From: Eriocheir sinensis
Lineage: Eukaryota; Arthropoda; Malacostraca; Decapoda; Varunidae
DNA length: 64,000 nucleotides
Reading direction: 5' to 3'
NCBI RefSeq assembly: GCF_024679095.1
Contig: NC_066528.1
Coordinates: 16,764,540 to 16,828,539 of the forward strand
Position 1 is the stretch's first letter. Each line of letters opens with the position of its first letter. Below the pieces are notes generated by a model, which was given only the letters and a program-made list of their open reading frames with translations, had not been told where the DNA came from and did no database searches. The position numbers and the translations under genes are program-made. Of the stretch, positions 47,116-59,639 are shown one piece after another.

Positions 47116-47650
47116 TCTCTTAAAGGTAAAGAAGAAAAGTAAATACCGTTCTTGAAATAGCTACAGGTTAATATATCAATCACTACATCGTATCTCAAAG
47201 GCCCTAATAATATATCCCTTAAAGGTGGATGGGTACAGAGCGTTTCAATAGGTACAACATCTACTGTACGATAGTTTGGGGTGTCTATCTTGGCACTAAC
47301 GTAAGCTTACTATCAGATCCCATTCAGACCCTTCAGGTGTCATAAGCTCGCCTCTTGTAATGAAAGAAAGGAGAGAAGGGGGAGAGAGAGAGTGAGTTAG
47401 CGGCGTCTTTCATAACAACCTCGAGTACAGCGGTCCTACCCAAGCCACGACCACAAGGAATAGCATCGTCATCATCATCATCAGCCATGTCCCCCACGGT
47501 AGTTCGAGGTGTGATAAGGTAAGGAGTGACTGACAGGTTGATTAGCACGTCTGATTTACCTGGGATTTAGAAGCTTGACACTTGTTGACGGGTTCGTTCT
47601 TGATTAACTTTCTCTCGCGTCTTTTCTTACTCTGTTGTTGTTGTTCTTGT
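47116..47650. other. Non-coding stretch, nothing recognised
   Basis: No domain or splice pattern is recognised. A (CAT)n run lies at 47468-47482. Confidence 0.45.
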
Positions 47651-47654
47651 TGTT

Positions 47655-48045
47655 GTTTTACGACAAAGGAGGCAGCTCAAGGGCACAAAAAAAAAGCCCG
47701 CTACTCGCTGCTCCTAGATAAGAAACAAAAGAGGTGTCCAAAAGCAAGGTCAAATTCGGGAGGAGAGGTGTCCTGATACCCTCCTCTTGAAAGAGTTAAA
47801 GTCGTAGGCAGGAGGAAATACAGATGAAGGAAGATTGTTCCAGAGTTTACCAGCATGAAGGATGAAAGAGTGAAGATGCTGATTAACTCTTGCATAAGGG
47901 GTTTGGACAGTACAGGGATGAGCATGAGTAGAAAGTCGTGTGCAGCGGGGCCGCGGGAGGGGGGGAGGCATGCAGTTAGCAAGTTCAGAAGAGCAGTCAG
48001 CGTGGAAATATCGATAGAAGATAGAAAGAGAGGAAACAGAGGCTG
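47655..48045 (-). mobile_element. Jockey-like LINE, 3' end of RT ORF and 3' UTR
   Basis: On the minus strand the translation includes RLSTHAHPCTVQTPYARVNQ and LHSFILHAGKLWNNLPSS, followed by FNSFKRRVSGHL and a stop. This is the characteristic C-terminus of a non-LTR retrotransposon pol ORF. Downstream come CACCTCTTTTGTTTC, GGAGCAGCGAGTAGCGGGC, poly-T and GCCCTTGAGCTGCCTCC, then a tail rich in AAC/ACA. It is 5'-truncated, as is usual for target-primed insertions. It is the best reference in this window for the family's 3' end. Confidence 0.8.
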
Positions 48046-48114
48046 TTGTTGTTGTTGTTGTTGTTCTGGCGTCAGTGTTTGTGTTTTTGTTTGTTTGTGG
48101 GTCGTATGTGAGGT

Positions 48115-48116
<2 letters not shown>

Positions 48117-48149
<33 letters not shown>

Positions 48150-48159
48150 AGTAGTACGT

Positions 48160-48248
<89 letters not shown>
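48117..48248. repeat. (GT)n and (CT)n microsatellites
   Basis: GT at 48117-48147 and CT at 48162-48247. Confidence 0.95.
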
Positions 48249-48249
<1 letters not shown>

Positions 48250-48354
48250 GTCAATATCCAAATACAAATAGGAACTTCATGGAACCCCAAAAAAGATATC
48301 AACACAACACTGCCACAAAAACATAACAGGCACAAACAGTAGTAAAGAGGGAGA

Positions 48355-48470
48355 GTCACACATCACGGCAGCCACTATAAACGAAATTCGCGCGCCACAA
48401 GCGGGCTGGGGTCGTCAAAGGGGCGCCCCTCAGGAGAGCCTACCTACACTATTGGCAGCATTTAAAAAGA
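48355..48470 (+). repeat. Dispersed repeat R2 copy
   Basis: GCCACTATAAACGAAATTCG, ACAAGCGGGCTGGGGTCG, GAGAGCCTACCTACACTATT. Confidence 0.6.
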
Positions 48471-48554
48471 CACGCAATGCTGTTTTAGATCATTCACCGC
48501 CATTCTCGCGTCACTAAAGACATTGAAAGGGAAAGATAAGTGAGGTTAAAAGAA

Positions 48555-48557
<3 letters not shown>

Positions 48558-48616
<59 letters not shown>
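48558..48616. repeat. (GA)n microsatellite
   Basis: About 29 GA units. Confidence 0.95.
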
Positions 48617-48619
<3 letters not shown>

Positions 48620-48829
48620 ATACCATCAAAATGTCAGCCGTTATCCGTTTCAACCTCACCAAACCGACACAAGATAAGAGGAAAAGGAGGAGGAGGAGGA
48701 GGAGGAGAGAAGAGCTACCGGATAAGAAAAAAAACATCAGAAATGTAAGAGAAGGGAGAGAAAGAGGAAGGCAGGGAGAAAATGGTAAAAGAGGAAGAGG
48801 AGGAGCTGGAAAAGGAGAAAAATCGAAGA

Positions 48830-49125
48830 ACTAGGAGGAGGAGGAGGAGGAGGAGGAGGAATATAATCAAGCACACAAGTAAGATATATGGAAGGGCGTA
48901 AGAGAGACTAACGTTCTTGTTGTTATTTTTTATTTTTTTAAAGAGAGGAGGAGGAGGAGGAGGAGGAGGAGGAGGAGGAATATAATCAAGCACACAAGTA
49001 AGATAAATGGAAGGGCGTAAGAGAGACTAATGTTCTTGTTGTTATTTTTTATAGAGAGGAGGAGGAGGAGGAGGAGGAGAAAGGAGATATAAAAGGAGGA
49101 GGAGAGGAGGAAAAGAAAGGGTAGT
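48830..49125 (+). repeat. Duplicated (GGA)n block, about 120-bp period
   Basis: (GGA)n followed by ATATAATCAAGCACACAAGT, GGAAGGGCGTAAGAGAGACT and GTTCTTGTTGTTATTTTTTA occurs twice. Confidence 0.9.
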
Positions 49126-49140
49126 TGAAGAATGGTGTTA

Positions 49141-49205
49141 TGTGATGGTGGTGGAGGTGGTGGTGGTGGTGGTGGTGGTGGTATGGTGGTTATCATGGTG
49201 GTGGT
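49141..49205. repeat. (GGT)n microsatellite
   Basis: GGT units with GAT variants. Confidence 0.9.
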
Positions 49206-49247
49206 GACATTCGTTTTTGTGTTGTGGTGCTGATAATCTCCTCATTC

Positions 49248-49250
<3 letters not shown>

Positions 49251-49340
<90 letters not shown>
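49251..49340. repeat. (CT)n microsatellite upstream of a putative splice acceptor
   Basis: About 45 CT units ending 25 nt before the TTACAG at 49360-49365. Confidence 0.95.
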
Positions 49341-49341
<1 letters not shown>

Positions 49342-49365
49342 ATCCCGGTGTTTTGTGTGTTACAG
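49341..49365 (+). promoter_or_regulatory. Putative 3' splice site before PLAT exon 1
   Basis: GGTGTTTTGTGTGTTACAG precedes GTGTGC at 49366, with the (CT)n tract as an extreme polypyrimidine tract. If used, the exon would start at 49366 and carry 385 nt ahead of the chosen ATG. Confidence 0.45.
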
Positions 49366-49750
49366 GTGTGCTCGTCGCGGCCCGGCAGGTCTGTGGCTCC
49401 AGGCCCCGCCCCCCCCGCCCCGCAGCAGCCTCCCCTTCGCCGCCGCCGCCGCCGTCAGGTCTGGCCGCGGGATTTATACGTCTTACCCGGCGCGCCGCTA
49501 TCAAGGTTACGCGCCGCTATCTGCTGATAAAAAAAACGCGGCCACTCACTCCTTCCTCAGCGTGGTCACAGTCCCTGGTCGCCGCCGCCTCGCCACAGTC
49601 GCCGCCCCGCCGCCTTCGTGCCGATCCTACAGCTCCCTATCACGCCCCACGCCCACGCCGCGTCAACGCCTCCAGACTGGTGCATATCGGCCCGCCCCCG
49701 TGAGCCAGTCAGGTCCCAGGGAGGGCGAGGCAGCCGCGAGTGACGCGCCA

Positions 49751-50326
49751 ATGGCCGCCACCATGAAGAAGGCCTTCACGCTGCTGGTAAAGACCGGGGA
49801 CCAGGAGGGCGCCGGCACGGACGCCAACGTGTGGGTGGTGCTGGAGGACGAGCAGGGCCGCGCCACGCCGCGCATCAAGCTCGACAAGATCTTCTACAAC
49901 GACCTGGAGCGGGCCAAGCGGGACACCTACAACGTGGAGTGTCCCGAGGACTTCGGCCGCGTGGCGCGCCTCAAGCTGTCCAGGGACAGCAGCGGCATCG
50001 CCGACGACTGGTTCTGCGACTACATCCACGTGGAGGACCGGCGCCCCAACACCAGCGCCAAGCGGAGGGTGTCCAAGGAGCACGGCACCAAGGCCATCAG
50101 AAACTTCCTGGGCTCCGCCTACCTCAAGAACAACCTGAGCGAGGATAAGACGCTCTACTTCTTCCCCATCCACCGCTGGGTGGCCCCGAGGAACGACTAC
50201 CTCTTCCACGAGTACGCCGTGTGCCTGCCGCAGGACGACGTGACCCAAGAGGCCAGGAAGGCCGACCTGGAGAAGAAGCGGGAGTCCTACAAGTTCATCG
50301 TGCACGCGCCCGGCATGGTGGCCCAG
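49751..50326 (+). CDS. Lipoxygenase-type PLAT/LH2 domain exon (5' exon of a partial gene), copy 1
   Basis: The first 192 codons of an animal lipoxygenase-like protein. PLAT/LH2 beta-sandwich domains bind membranes, often with Ca2+, and precede the iron-containing catalytic domain. The domain spans about residues 7-160: AGTDANVWVVLEDEQG (21-36), FYNDLERAKRDTYNV (48-62), DDWFCDYIHVED (85-96), FFPIHRWV (137-144). The acidic/basic linker QEARKADLEKKRESYKF (166-182) resembles the lipoxygenase segment after PLAT. Residues 97-133 are a basic, Ser/Asn-rich insertion absent from copy 2. Two in-frame starts exist: 49751, and 49763 in an ideal Kozak context (GCCGCCACCATGA). The upstream frame is open but has no Met. 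The exon ends at a perfect donor CAG|GTGAGT in phase 0. No catalytic exon with the His metal-ligand motifs is seen downstream. Alternatives are another PLAT protein (LOXHD1-like), which the linker argues against. Confidence 0.78.
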
Positions 50327-50332
50327 GTGAGT
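50327..50332 (+). promoter_or_regulatory. 5' splice site of PLAT exon 1
   Basis: GCCCAG|GTGAGT matches the eukaryotic donor consensus. The coding frame stops being conserved and turns repetitive after it. Confidence 0.8.
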
Positions 50333-50589
50333 ACCCTTACGGCGCCCTCCAGGCTTCAGCTTCACTGTCCTCGCTCGTGCCATGACGCATAACAAGGGTA
50401 CAGACGGGGTCCTGTTACCGGTTTTCGATCTAGCTTTTCTCTCACTGACGGCAAAAAGGAAGCTGAGGGACACGACATGGGTGGGTGGCGGTGAGGGGAA
50501 GACATAAACAAGAATGGAGAGGGATACTTAAGAAGCGTTACCTATAGTCTGCAGGGAAGGGTGGGGGTGCTGGGAAGGATACGATGGAA

Positions 50590-50590
<1 letters not shown>
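50333..50590. other. Presumed intron start, non-coding
   Basis: The frame continues for 22 codons to a stop at 50390-50392. No other signal is seen. Confidence 0.5.
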
Positions 50591-51870
<1,280 letters not shown>

Positions 51871-52190
51871 AGAACATGACCCGTATAAACCCGCTAATAT
51901 GTCTCTTTGAGTTGAAGGAAAAAACTTAAGCCTTGTGGTATTTCCATTGACGGGGATATTTATTTCCGAGCATATACATGTTTTATAAATGGCGAATAAT
52001 TATTTACAGAATTCGATATACGATAATATTTACAGTTTTGATTGACCGGTGTTCATATGTGTGTGTGTGTGTGTGTGTTCATGTGTGTGTGAGTTTAAGG
52101 GTAGACTGAAAACGGAAAGATTTTAAGGGTCGCTACACCGTAATACAAATTAGCCCCTCCATTTCCTCCTTTCCCTCTCCCTCCTCTCTC
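51871..52190. other. Non-coding stretch, nothing recognised
   Basis: AT-richer, with a short (GT)n at about 52058-52078. Confidence 0.45.
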
Positions 52191-52246
52191 TCACACCTCC
52201 TCCTCCCGCTCCTCCTCCTCCTCTCCTTGACCTTCTCGCCTTATTC

Positions 52247-52298
<52 letters not shown>

Positions 52299-52434
52299 AA
52301 TGAATGAAAGAAGGAAATAAGGAGAAAGTGTGAGAATGAAATAGATTGAAGAGGAGAAAGTGAATGAAGGAGAGAAAAATAGAAAGGAAGAAGGAAAGAA
52401 AGAAAGAAAGGAAGAGTAAGAACGAAAGAAAAAG

Positions 52435-52465
<31 letters not shown>

Positions 52466-52608
52466 TGGAGTGGTTATCCCGTAGAGTGGAGGAAGGGAGA
52501 GGTTCATCTACCACCACCACCACCACCACCATCACCACCACCACCACCACCACCACCAACTTAATCTCTAATAACGATATCATGAGAAAAAAAGAACGTG
52601 TACTAGTT

Positions 52609-52671
<63 letters not shown>

Positions 52672-52680
52672 TATACTTTA
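52191..52680. repeat. Cluster of (GA)n, GAAA, (CAC)n and (AAT)n tracts
   Basis: GA at 52251-52293, AAGAAAGG-type at 52370-52430, GA at 52435-52462, CAC at 52511-52558 and AAT at 52611-52670. Confidence 0.9.
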
Positions 52681-52745
52681 TTTAGGTCATTCTTCTGTTA
52701 ATTACTCTTGTTAAACTGTCTTAATTATGACAGTTTCCGGTCGTC

Positions 52746-53890
<1,145 letters not shown>

Positions 53891-53903
53891 TTAAAGTTCC
53901 AAC

Positions 53904-53967
53904 GCCATGTGTCGTCTCAAGAGGCTCGCAGATGACACAGCCTCATGTCTCTCGTTTGACACATGGC
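53904..53967. repeat. Short perfect inverted repeat
   Basis: GCCATGTGTC at 53904-53913 and its exact complement GACACATGGC at 53958-53967, with a 44-bp spacer. Confidence 0.7.
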
Positions 53968-54020
53968 ACGCCGGGTATTAGCCTCAAAAGCTCCCTGTTC
54001 ACGTAAGCTGCGACAATAGG

Positions 54021-54136
54021 CCCCGCCCCCACCAGCCAGGCAAGCACCAATCACATGCAGCCTGCGTTGGAGAGGGGGCGTGGCTTGCTCTCGGACCAGC
54101 CAATGGGGTGGCTTGATTAGGGAAAGGGGGCGGGGC
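54021..54136 (+). promoter_or_regulatory. GC-box and CCAAT-box cluster, promoter-like
   Basis: Within 116 bp there are CCCCGCCCC at 54021, CCAAT at 54047-54051 and GGGGGCGTGG at 54074-54083. A second CCAAT lies at 54100-54104 and GGGGCGGGGC at 54127-54136. This arrangement is typical of Sp/KLF plus NF-Y proximal promoters and stands out from the surrounding repeats. A pyrimidine-rich stretch follows. It could serve PLAT copy 2, 4.1 kb downstream. No transcript evidence is available. Confidence 0.45.
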
Positions 54137-54279
54137 TAACTCCTATTCCCCTTTCTTTTCACTCTCAATCTCCTCTCTTCAGCCCTTCCCTTTCTTCCCT
54201 TCACCTTCTCCTTCCGGCTTCCCATCTCCATGTTAGCCATTGACACTTCTCTTCTCCTTCCTCCTACTCCTCTTCCTCC

Positions 54280-54428
54280 TTTTTTTTACATCAAAGGATA
54301 CGGTTCAAGGGCAACAAAAAGGATACAAAAAAAAGCCCGCTACTCGCCGCTCCTACAAAAGTAAAGAGTTGCAAAAAAAAAAGGTCAGTTTCGGGGGCAG
54401 AGGCGTCTTGATACACCTCCTCCTCCCT
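54280..54428 (-). mobile_element. LINE 3' end, minus strand
   Basis: ACATCAAAGGATACGGTTCA, poly-A, AAGCCCGCTACTCGCCGCTC, then GGTCAGTTTCGGGGGCAG and GCGTCTTGATACACCTCCTC, collinear with the 47.7-kb element tail. Confidence 0.7.
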
Positions 54429-54607
54429 TCTCCCTCTCTCCTCCCTTCCCTCCCTCTCCTGCTTCTTGTCACTAACCGGCCGGACTCTGCTTGCTGTCCG
54501 CTTGCACTTTCAGAGAGCGGATGGAGGCCAAACGTTTAACCGAGGCCGTTCTTGCAATATTAAGAGCCCCCACTTCTCCCTCTCTAAGCTTAAAGTCTTC
54601 CGAATAT

Positions 54608-54803
54608 GTCGAGGGCGGTCTGGCGTAGGCTCCCGCGGGTCCTTTCCTCCCCTCTGCTCTGCCACACAGTCCCAACACCTATCTCTTCCTCTCATATGTA
54701 AGCTATAGGTAACATATGAGAGGAAAAAATAGGTGTTGGGGATGTGTGGCAGAGCAGAGGGGAGAAATGGACCCACGGAAGCCAACGCCAAAACGGACTC
54801 GAC
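54608..54803. repeat. Long inverted repeat, 92-bp arms, 12-bp loop
   Basis: The left arm 54608-54699 (GTCGAGG ... CTCATATGT) pairs with the right arm 54712-54803 (ACATATGAG ... CTCGAC). The arms are equal in length, gap-free and about 86 percent complementary. The inner part around CCTCTGCTCTGCCACACA is a perfect match. The loop is AAGCTATAGGTA. Confidence 0.9.
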
Positions 54804-54989
54804 AATTTGGTTTCACAATATCCCTCCCTCACTCACTCATCCCCCGCCGCCTCCCTCTTATCGTTCTCTATCGCCACGCTGCCCTGGTTGAACTCGCTCT
54901 TCCTAGAACTCAACAACTCAAGGCCGCTTCGCACTCTGGTTGGTATCCTCATTCGCTTGACCCTCTCACAATACTAATACTCAAAGGCA

Positions 54990-55122
54990 GAAAAGGAGAT
55001 CAAGTGGTTCTTCCTGAGTGTGTTCTTTAGGTTCACGGTGCAGAAGAGGAGTCAAACTTCCACCAGGGTCATAAAACTGGTACCCATGGAAATGCCGGAC
55101 ACTCCAACGAAAGCCTTGTCAA
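54990..55122 (-). repeat. Dispersed repeat R1 copy, minus strand
   Basis: TTTAGGTTCACGGTGCAGAA, CCACCAGGGTCATAAAACTG, GGAAATGCCGGACACTCC, CGAAAGCCTTGTCAA. Confidence 0.75.
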
Positions 55123-55189
55123 ATGATAATTAATGAGCTTATGAAAAAATACAGTTATCGCCCTTCTCTCCCTTTCTTCGCCCTCACTC

Positions 55190-55410
55190 TCATTCACCCT
55201 CACTCTCCTTCCCCCCCTCCACCTCTCCTTCACTCTCTCTCCCCTCCCCCTCCCCCTTTCCTCCCCTCTCCTTCCCCCCATCCCTCTCTCCTTCACTCTC
55301 TCTCCCCTCCCCCTCCCCCTTTCCTCCCCTCTCCTTCCCCCCCTCCCTCTCTCCTTCACTCTCTCTCCCCTCCCCCTCCCCTATTCCTCCCCTCTCCTTC
55401 CCCTCTCTCC
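55190..55410. repeat. Pyrimidine 65-bp tandem repeat, about 3 copies
   Basis: CTCTCCTTCACTCTCTCTCC and CCTCCCCCTCCCC followed by TTTCCTCCCCTCTCCTTCCC recur. Confidence 0.9.
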
Positions 55411-55469
55411 CCACATGCTGGCTACACTGGCCTATGCGATTGCTTCTTAGAATCCAAGGTTATGGCCAT

Positions 55470-56470
<1,001 letters not shown>

Positions 56471-56549
56471 GATACATGTCTAACTCATGATTACTGCGTC
56501 ACTCTCTCCAACATTTCCCTTGTCCTTCTCCCTTTCCTTCACTAAGTCG

Positions 56550-57250
56550 TGTATAAGGGAGGGAGGGAACGAAGGGGAAAAGGAGGAAGGAAAGGAGGGA
56601 GAGAGGGAGAGGGGGGAAGGGAGATATTGGAGGAAAGAAGAGTGGAAAAGAGATGGAAGGTGGTCTTGGGAGGTGGAAATTGAGGTTAGGTGAAGGGAGG
56701 GAGGGAGGGAGAGAGAGGGAGATATTGGAGGAAAGAAGAAGGGTGATGAAGGTATGAAAGGAGGTCTTGTATAGTGAAAAGGGAGGTTAGGTGAAGGGAG
56801 GGAGGAAGGGAGAGAGAGGGAGAAATGGAGGAAAGGAAAAGGGAGGTTAGGTGAAGAGAAGGGGTTAAGAAGGGAGGAAGGGAGGGATTGGTGGAGGGAA
56901 TAAGCCCATCTTTTTCTCTTCCACATCTTCATCAACTTCTACCACTTCTTCTCCTCCCTCACTTTCTCCCTCTTCTCTCTTCCCCTTCTTCCTCCCTCCC
57001 CTTCTCTCTTTCCTCCCCCTTCCCTCTCCTTCGCCCCCTACCCCCTCCTTTTCTCTCCTCTCCCTCCCTTTAATCTCATTCTTTAATTTCTCTCTCTTGC
57101 CCCTTACTTCCTCTTCTATCTCTATCTTACTTCCTCTTCTATCTCATTATATCTTACTTCCTCTTCTATTTCATTCTATTTTCTATCTCATTCTCTCATT
57201 CATCTATCTCATTCTCTAACTTCTCTCTCTTCCCCGTTATTTCCTCCTTT
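56550..57250. repeat. Purine-rich then pyrimidine-rich low-complexity tracts
   Basis: GGGAGGGAGGGAG and AGGTTAGGTGAAGGGAGG units at 56550-56895, then CTTCC/CTCC-rich sequence to about 57250. Confidence 0.85.
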
Positions 57251-57424
57251 TTTTTTAAACAATGTAAGCCACCCACGCACGCCCACTCCACCCTCCTCCA
57301 CCCCCCCGACACACCACCTGCTCCACCCCCCCCCACGCCCCCACACACCCATCCATCACATTATACATAAGAAGGGGTGACACGCTCTCGCTTAGCCCTT
57401 ATATAGACAGCTACGCAGTTTCAG

Positions 57425-57645
57425 AGGGACGGGGTGGTAGGGGGGGGGGGGAGGAGGAGGTAAAGGTGGGTGGGGGGGGTTGTATGGGCAGGGGTGATGG
57501 GGGTGGATTGTATGGGCGGGGGTGATGGGGGTGGGTTGTTGGGGTGATGGGGTGGGTTGTAGGGGTGATGGGGGTGGGTTGTAGGGGTGATGGGGGTGGG
57601 TTGTAGGGGTGATGGGGGTGGGTTGTAAGGGCGGGGGTGATGGGC
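57425..57645 (+). repeat. 22-bp G-rich minisatellite, potential G-quadruplexes
   Basis: Units of GGGGTGATGGGGGTGGGTT with GTA linkers occur about 7 times, preceded by runs of 9-12 G. Each unit offers several runs of three or more G on the plus strand. It ends about 610 bp before the PLAT copy 2 ATG. Confidence 0.9.
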
Positions 57646-57839
57646 GTGCAGGAAGATGTCTGGTGCATTCTCGCCGAGCAGCAGCTGTCCCTTGTTTGCG
57701 TGGTGTGATATCAGACGCTGGGGGGGGGAAGCGGCGGAGGAAGAGACAATGTGGCGGGGCTGGGTGGTGTGTGCTGCGGGTGGTGGTGGAGGTGGGCCAA
57801 TAAACACACAGAGTAGTTGGGTCCGATCTCAAGGGCAGC

Positions 57840-57857
57840 TACCATCCCCCCCCCCAG
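57840..57857 (+). promoter_or_regulatory. Possible 3' splice site upstream of PLAT copy 2
   Basis: A run of ten or more C ends in CAG at 57855-57857. If used, the exon would begin at 57858 and be in an open frame up to the PLAT domain. Confidence 0.25.
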
Positions 57858-58257
57858 GAGGGAGCCCTGGAATGAGGTGCCTGGCTGGTGCATGCTCACC
57901 GCCCCCCACCCCTCGCCGCGCCCCCTTCAACGTGACAAGTGTCTGCCCAGTGCAGTGCTCCGGAAGCTTCCGTTCCCAGAAGTGGCAGGGCCCCGCCCCC
58001 TGACGGAGACGGCGACAGGGCACGATGGCCCGGGGCAGGACAGGGGAAGGGGAGGGGCGGCCCGGATGCCAGCCAGCCACGATTTTAAGATGGCCCGCCC
58101 AGTGTTCAGCTTGCCGCGATCCACACCGGAGGTGCAAACAACCGCTCCACCAAGAAACTCCTTCACTCGCCTGTACACACGCACGCCCGCTCGCACGCCC
58201 CAATCACGCCCAGCAGTACTGGTGACTCGTCTCGCCCAGCGTCGTCTGCAGTCCACA

Positions 58258-58794
58258 ATGAAGAGCCCCTTCGTACGTCGGAAAGTGGCGTGCCAGGGCG
58301 CCGAGCCCGGCGCCGCTGAGGGCCAGCCCGACGTGGCCATCACGGTGGTGACGGGGGACCGCCGCGGGGCGGGCACCGACTCCAAGGTGTTCCTGGTGCT
58401 ACACGACGACCAGGGCCGCGCCTCCTCCACGCTGCGCCTCACCAACCGTATGATCACCAACTGCCGCGGCCAGACCTGCACCTTCACGCGCTACAGCGGC
58501 CTGCCCGACCTGCGCGCCGTCACCGCCATCGAGCTGTGGCTGGAGAAGTTCGGCGTGGGCGCGGCGTGGTTCGTGGACCGCGTGTGTGTGACCGTGATGC
58601 GCAGCGAGTGCCAGGCGGTGTTCCCGGTGCTGCGTTGGGTGAAGCCCTCGCCGCACCACCTCACCCTCACCGTGCACGACTGCAACCTGCCGCAGCACAC
58701 GCCGGAGAGGCTCCTGCCGCAGCGCATGAGCGACCTCGGCCACAAGAAGGAGGTGTACCGCTACAAGCAGAACGTGGAGGGCGGACCCGTGCAG
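58258..58794 (+). CDS. Lipoxygenase-type PLAT/LH2 domain exon (5' exon of a partial gene), copy 2
   Basis: A 179-codon exon paralogous to copy 1. The PLAT domain spans about residues 25-147: AGTDSKVFLVLHDDQGRASS (38-57), IELWLEKFGVGAAWFVDRVC (91-110), VFPVLRWVKP (121-130), LTVHDCNLPQ (137-146). The linker MSDLGHKKEVYRYKQ (157-171) corresponds to KKRESYKF of copy 1. The exon ends at CAG|GTGAGT in phase 0, at the same place in the protein. The FYNDLERAKRD segment of copy 1 is replaced by MITNCRGQTCTFTRY, and the basic insert is absent. The chosen ATG has A at -3. An in-frame ATG at 58090 with a strong context would add 56 mostly basic, Ser/Thr-rich residues. Expected role: the regulatory membrane-binding domain of a lipoxygenase. 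No catalytic exons follow within the window. Confidence 0.75.
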
Positions 58795-58800
58795 GTGAGT
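58795..58800 (+). promoter_or_regulatory. 5' splice site of PLAT exon copy 2
   Basis: GTGCAG|GTGAGT matches the donor consensus. The frame runs only six more codons to a TAA. Confidence 0.8.
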
Positions 58801-59191
58801 GCCCGCCACCCCTAACGCAGGTGTCCGCTACACATCCGAGCAGCCTCACGAAAACATCCGTTACGTGCCCTCACCTTATCACGGGCGGCGCTTGGACCCG
58901 CCCCACACACACACACACTATTTTTTTTATAGTCGGGCCACAGCTGCGCGGGTGCCAACACTGAGTCTCGATGTGTCACCGTGTTGGGCACTTGTTGGCA
59001 CCCCACCCAGACCCAGATAAGCCGCCCCTCCCCCCCTCAACCCCTCCACTAGACTGTTCCCACGCTGCCCCGCCTCTCGTAACACCACCACCACCACCAC
59101 CACCACCAGCATCACCTCCATCCACCTCCACTCCCCCAAAAAGTAGTCACCAAAACCTACTGTACAAACAAACGAATGTCCAGACGTTTGC

Positions 59192-59197
<6 letters not shown>

Positions 59198-59228
<31 letters not shown>

Positions 59229-59256
59229 ACATGGTCACACGCCATAAATGTTGCGC

Positions 59257-59295
<39 letters not shown>

Positions 59296-59338
59296 AGGCA
59301 AGACAATCTTTTATACACGGAATTCCCAAGCCTAGTCA

Positions 59339-59372
<34 letters not shown>

Positions 59373-59397
59373 GCGCAACATTTATGGCGTATGACCA

Positions 59398-59437
<40 letters not shown>

Positions 59438-59441
59438 ACCA
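59198..59441. repeat. Inverted repeat with microsatellite arms
   Basis: The left arm is (CA)n, then ACATGGTCACACGCCATAAA and TGTTGCGCAG, then (GA)n to 59291. The right arm from 59341 is (CT)n, CTGCGCAACATTTATGGCGT, ATGACCATGT, then (GT)n to 59441. The unique 30-bp cores differ by one base and the four microsatellites complement each other. The loop is about 48 bp. Confidence 0.9.
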
Positions 59442-59569
59442 TCAACTCCTCTCGCCCCACAGATGAACGAACTTGCCATTCTTGTTTTTCTTCTCTCATT
59501 CTTCTTCCTCTGTATCCAACGAACGCACGAACTCACACACTCGAGATACGGTTACGTTGCTGGTATCAT

Positions 59570-59632
59570 CGTCATCATCATCATCATCATTAGAAGTAGT
59601 AGTAGTATTAGTAGTAGTAGTAGTAGTAGTAG
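59570..59632. repeat. (CAT)n and (AGT)n microsatellites
   Basis: CAT units at 59570-59590 and AGT units at 59594-59631. Confidence 0.9.
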
Positions 59633-59639
59633 GTAAGGG

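Noticed and set aside
46349..47155. 268-codon plus-strand ORF as a membrane protein gene
   Set aside because: It has no ATG, consists of tandem 48-codon repeats of pyrimidine-rich DNA, and lacks any domain.
49709..50473. Minus-strand open frames over PLAT exons (also 57927-58487, 58399-58809)
   Set aside because: Antisense shadows of GC-rich exons; the plus frames have PLAT motifs and splice donors.
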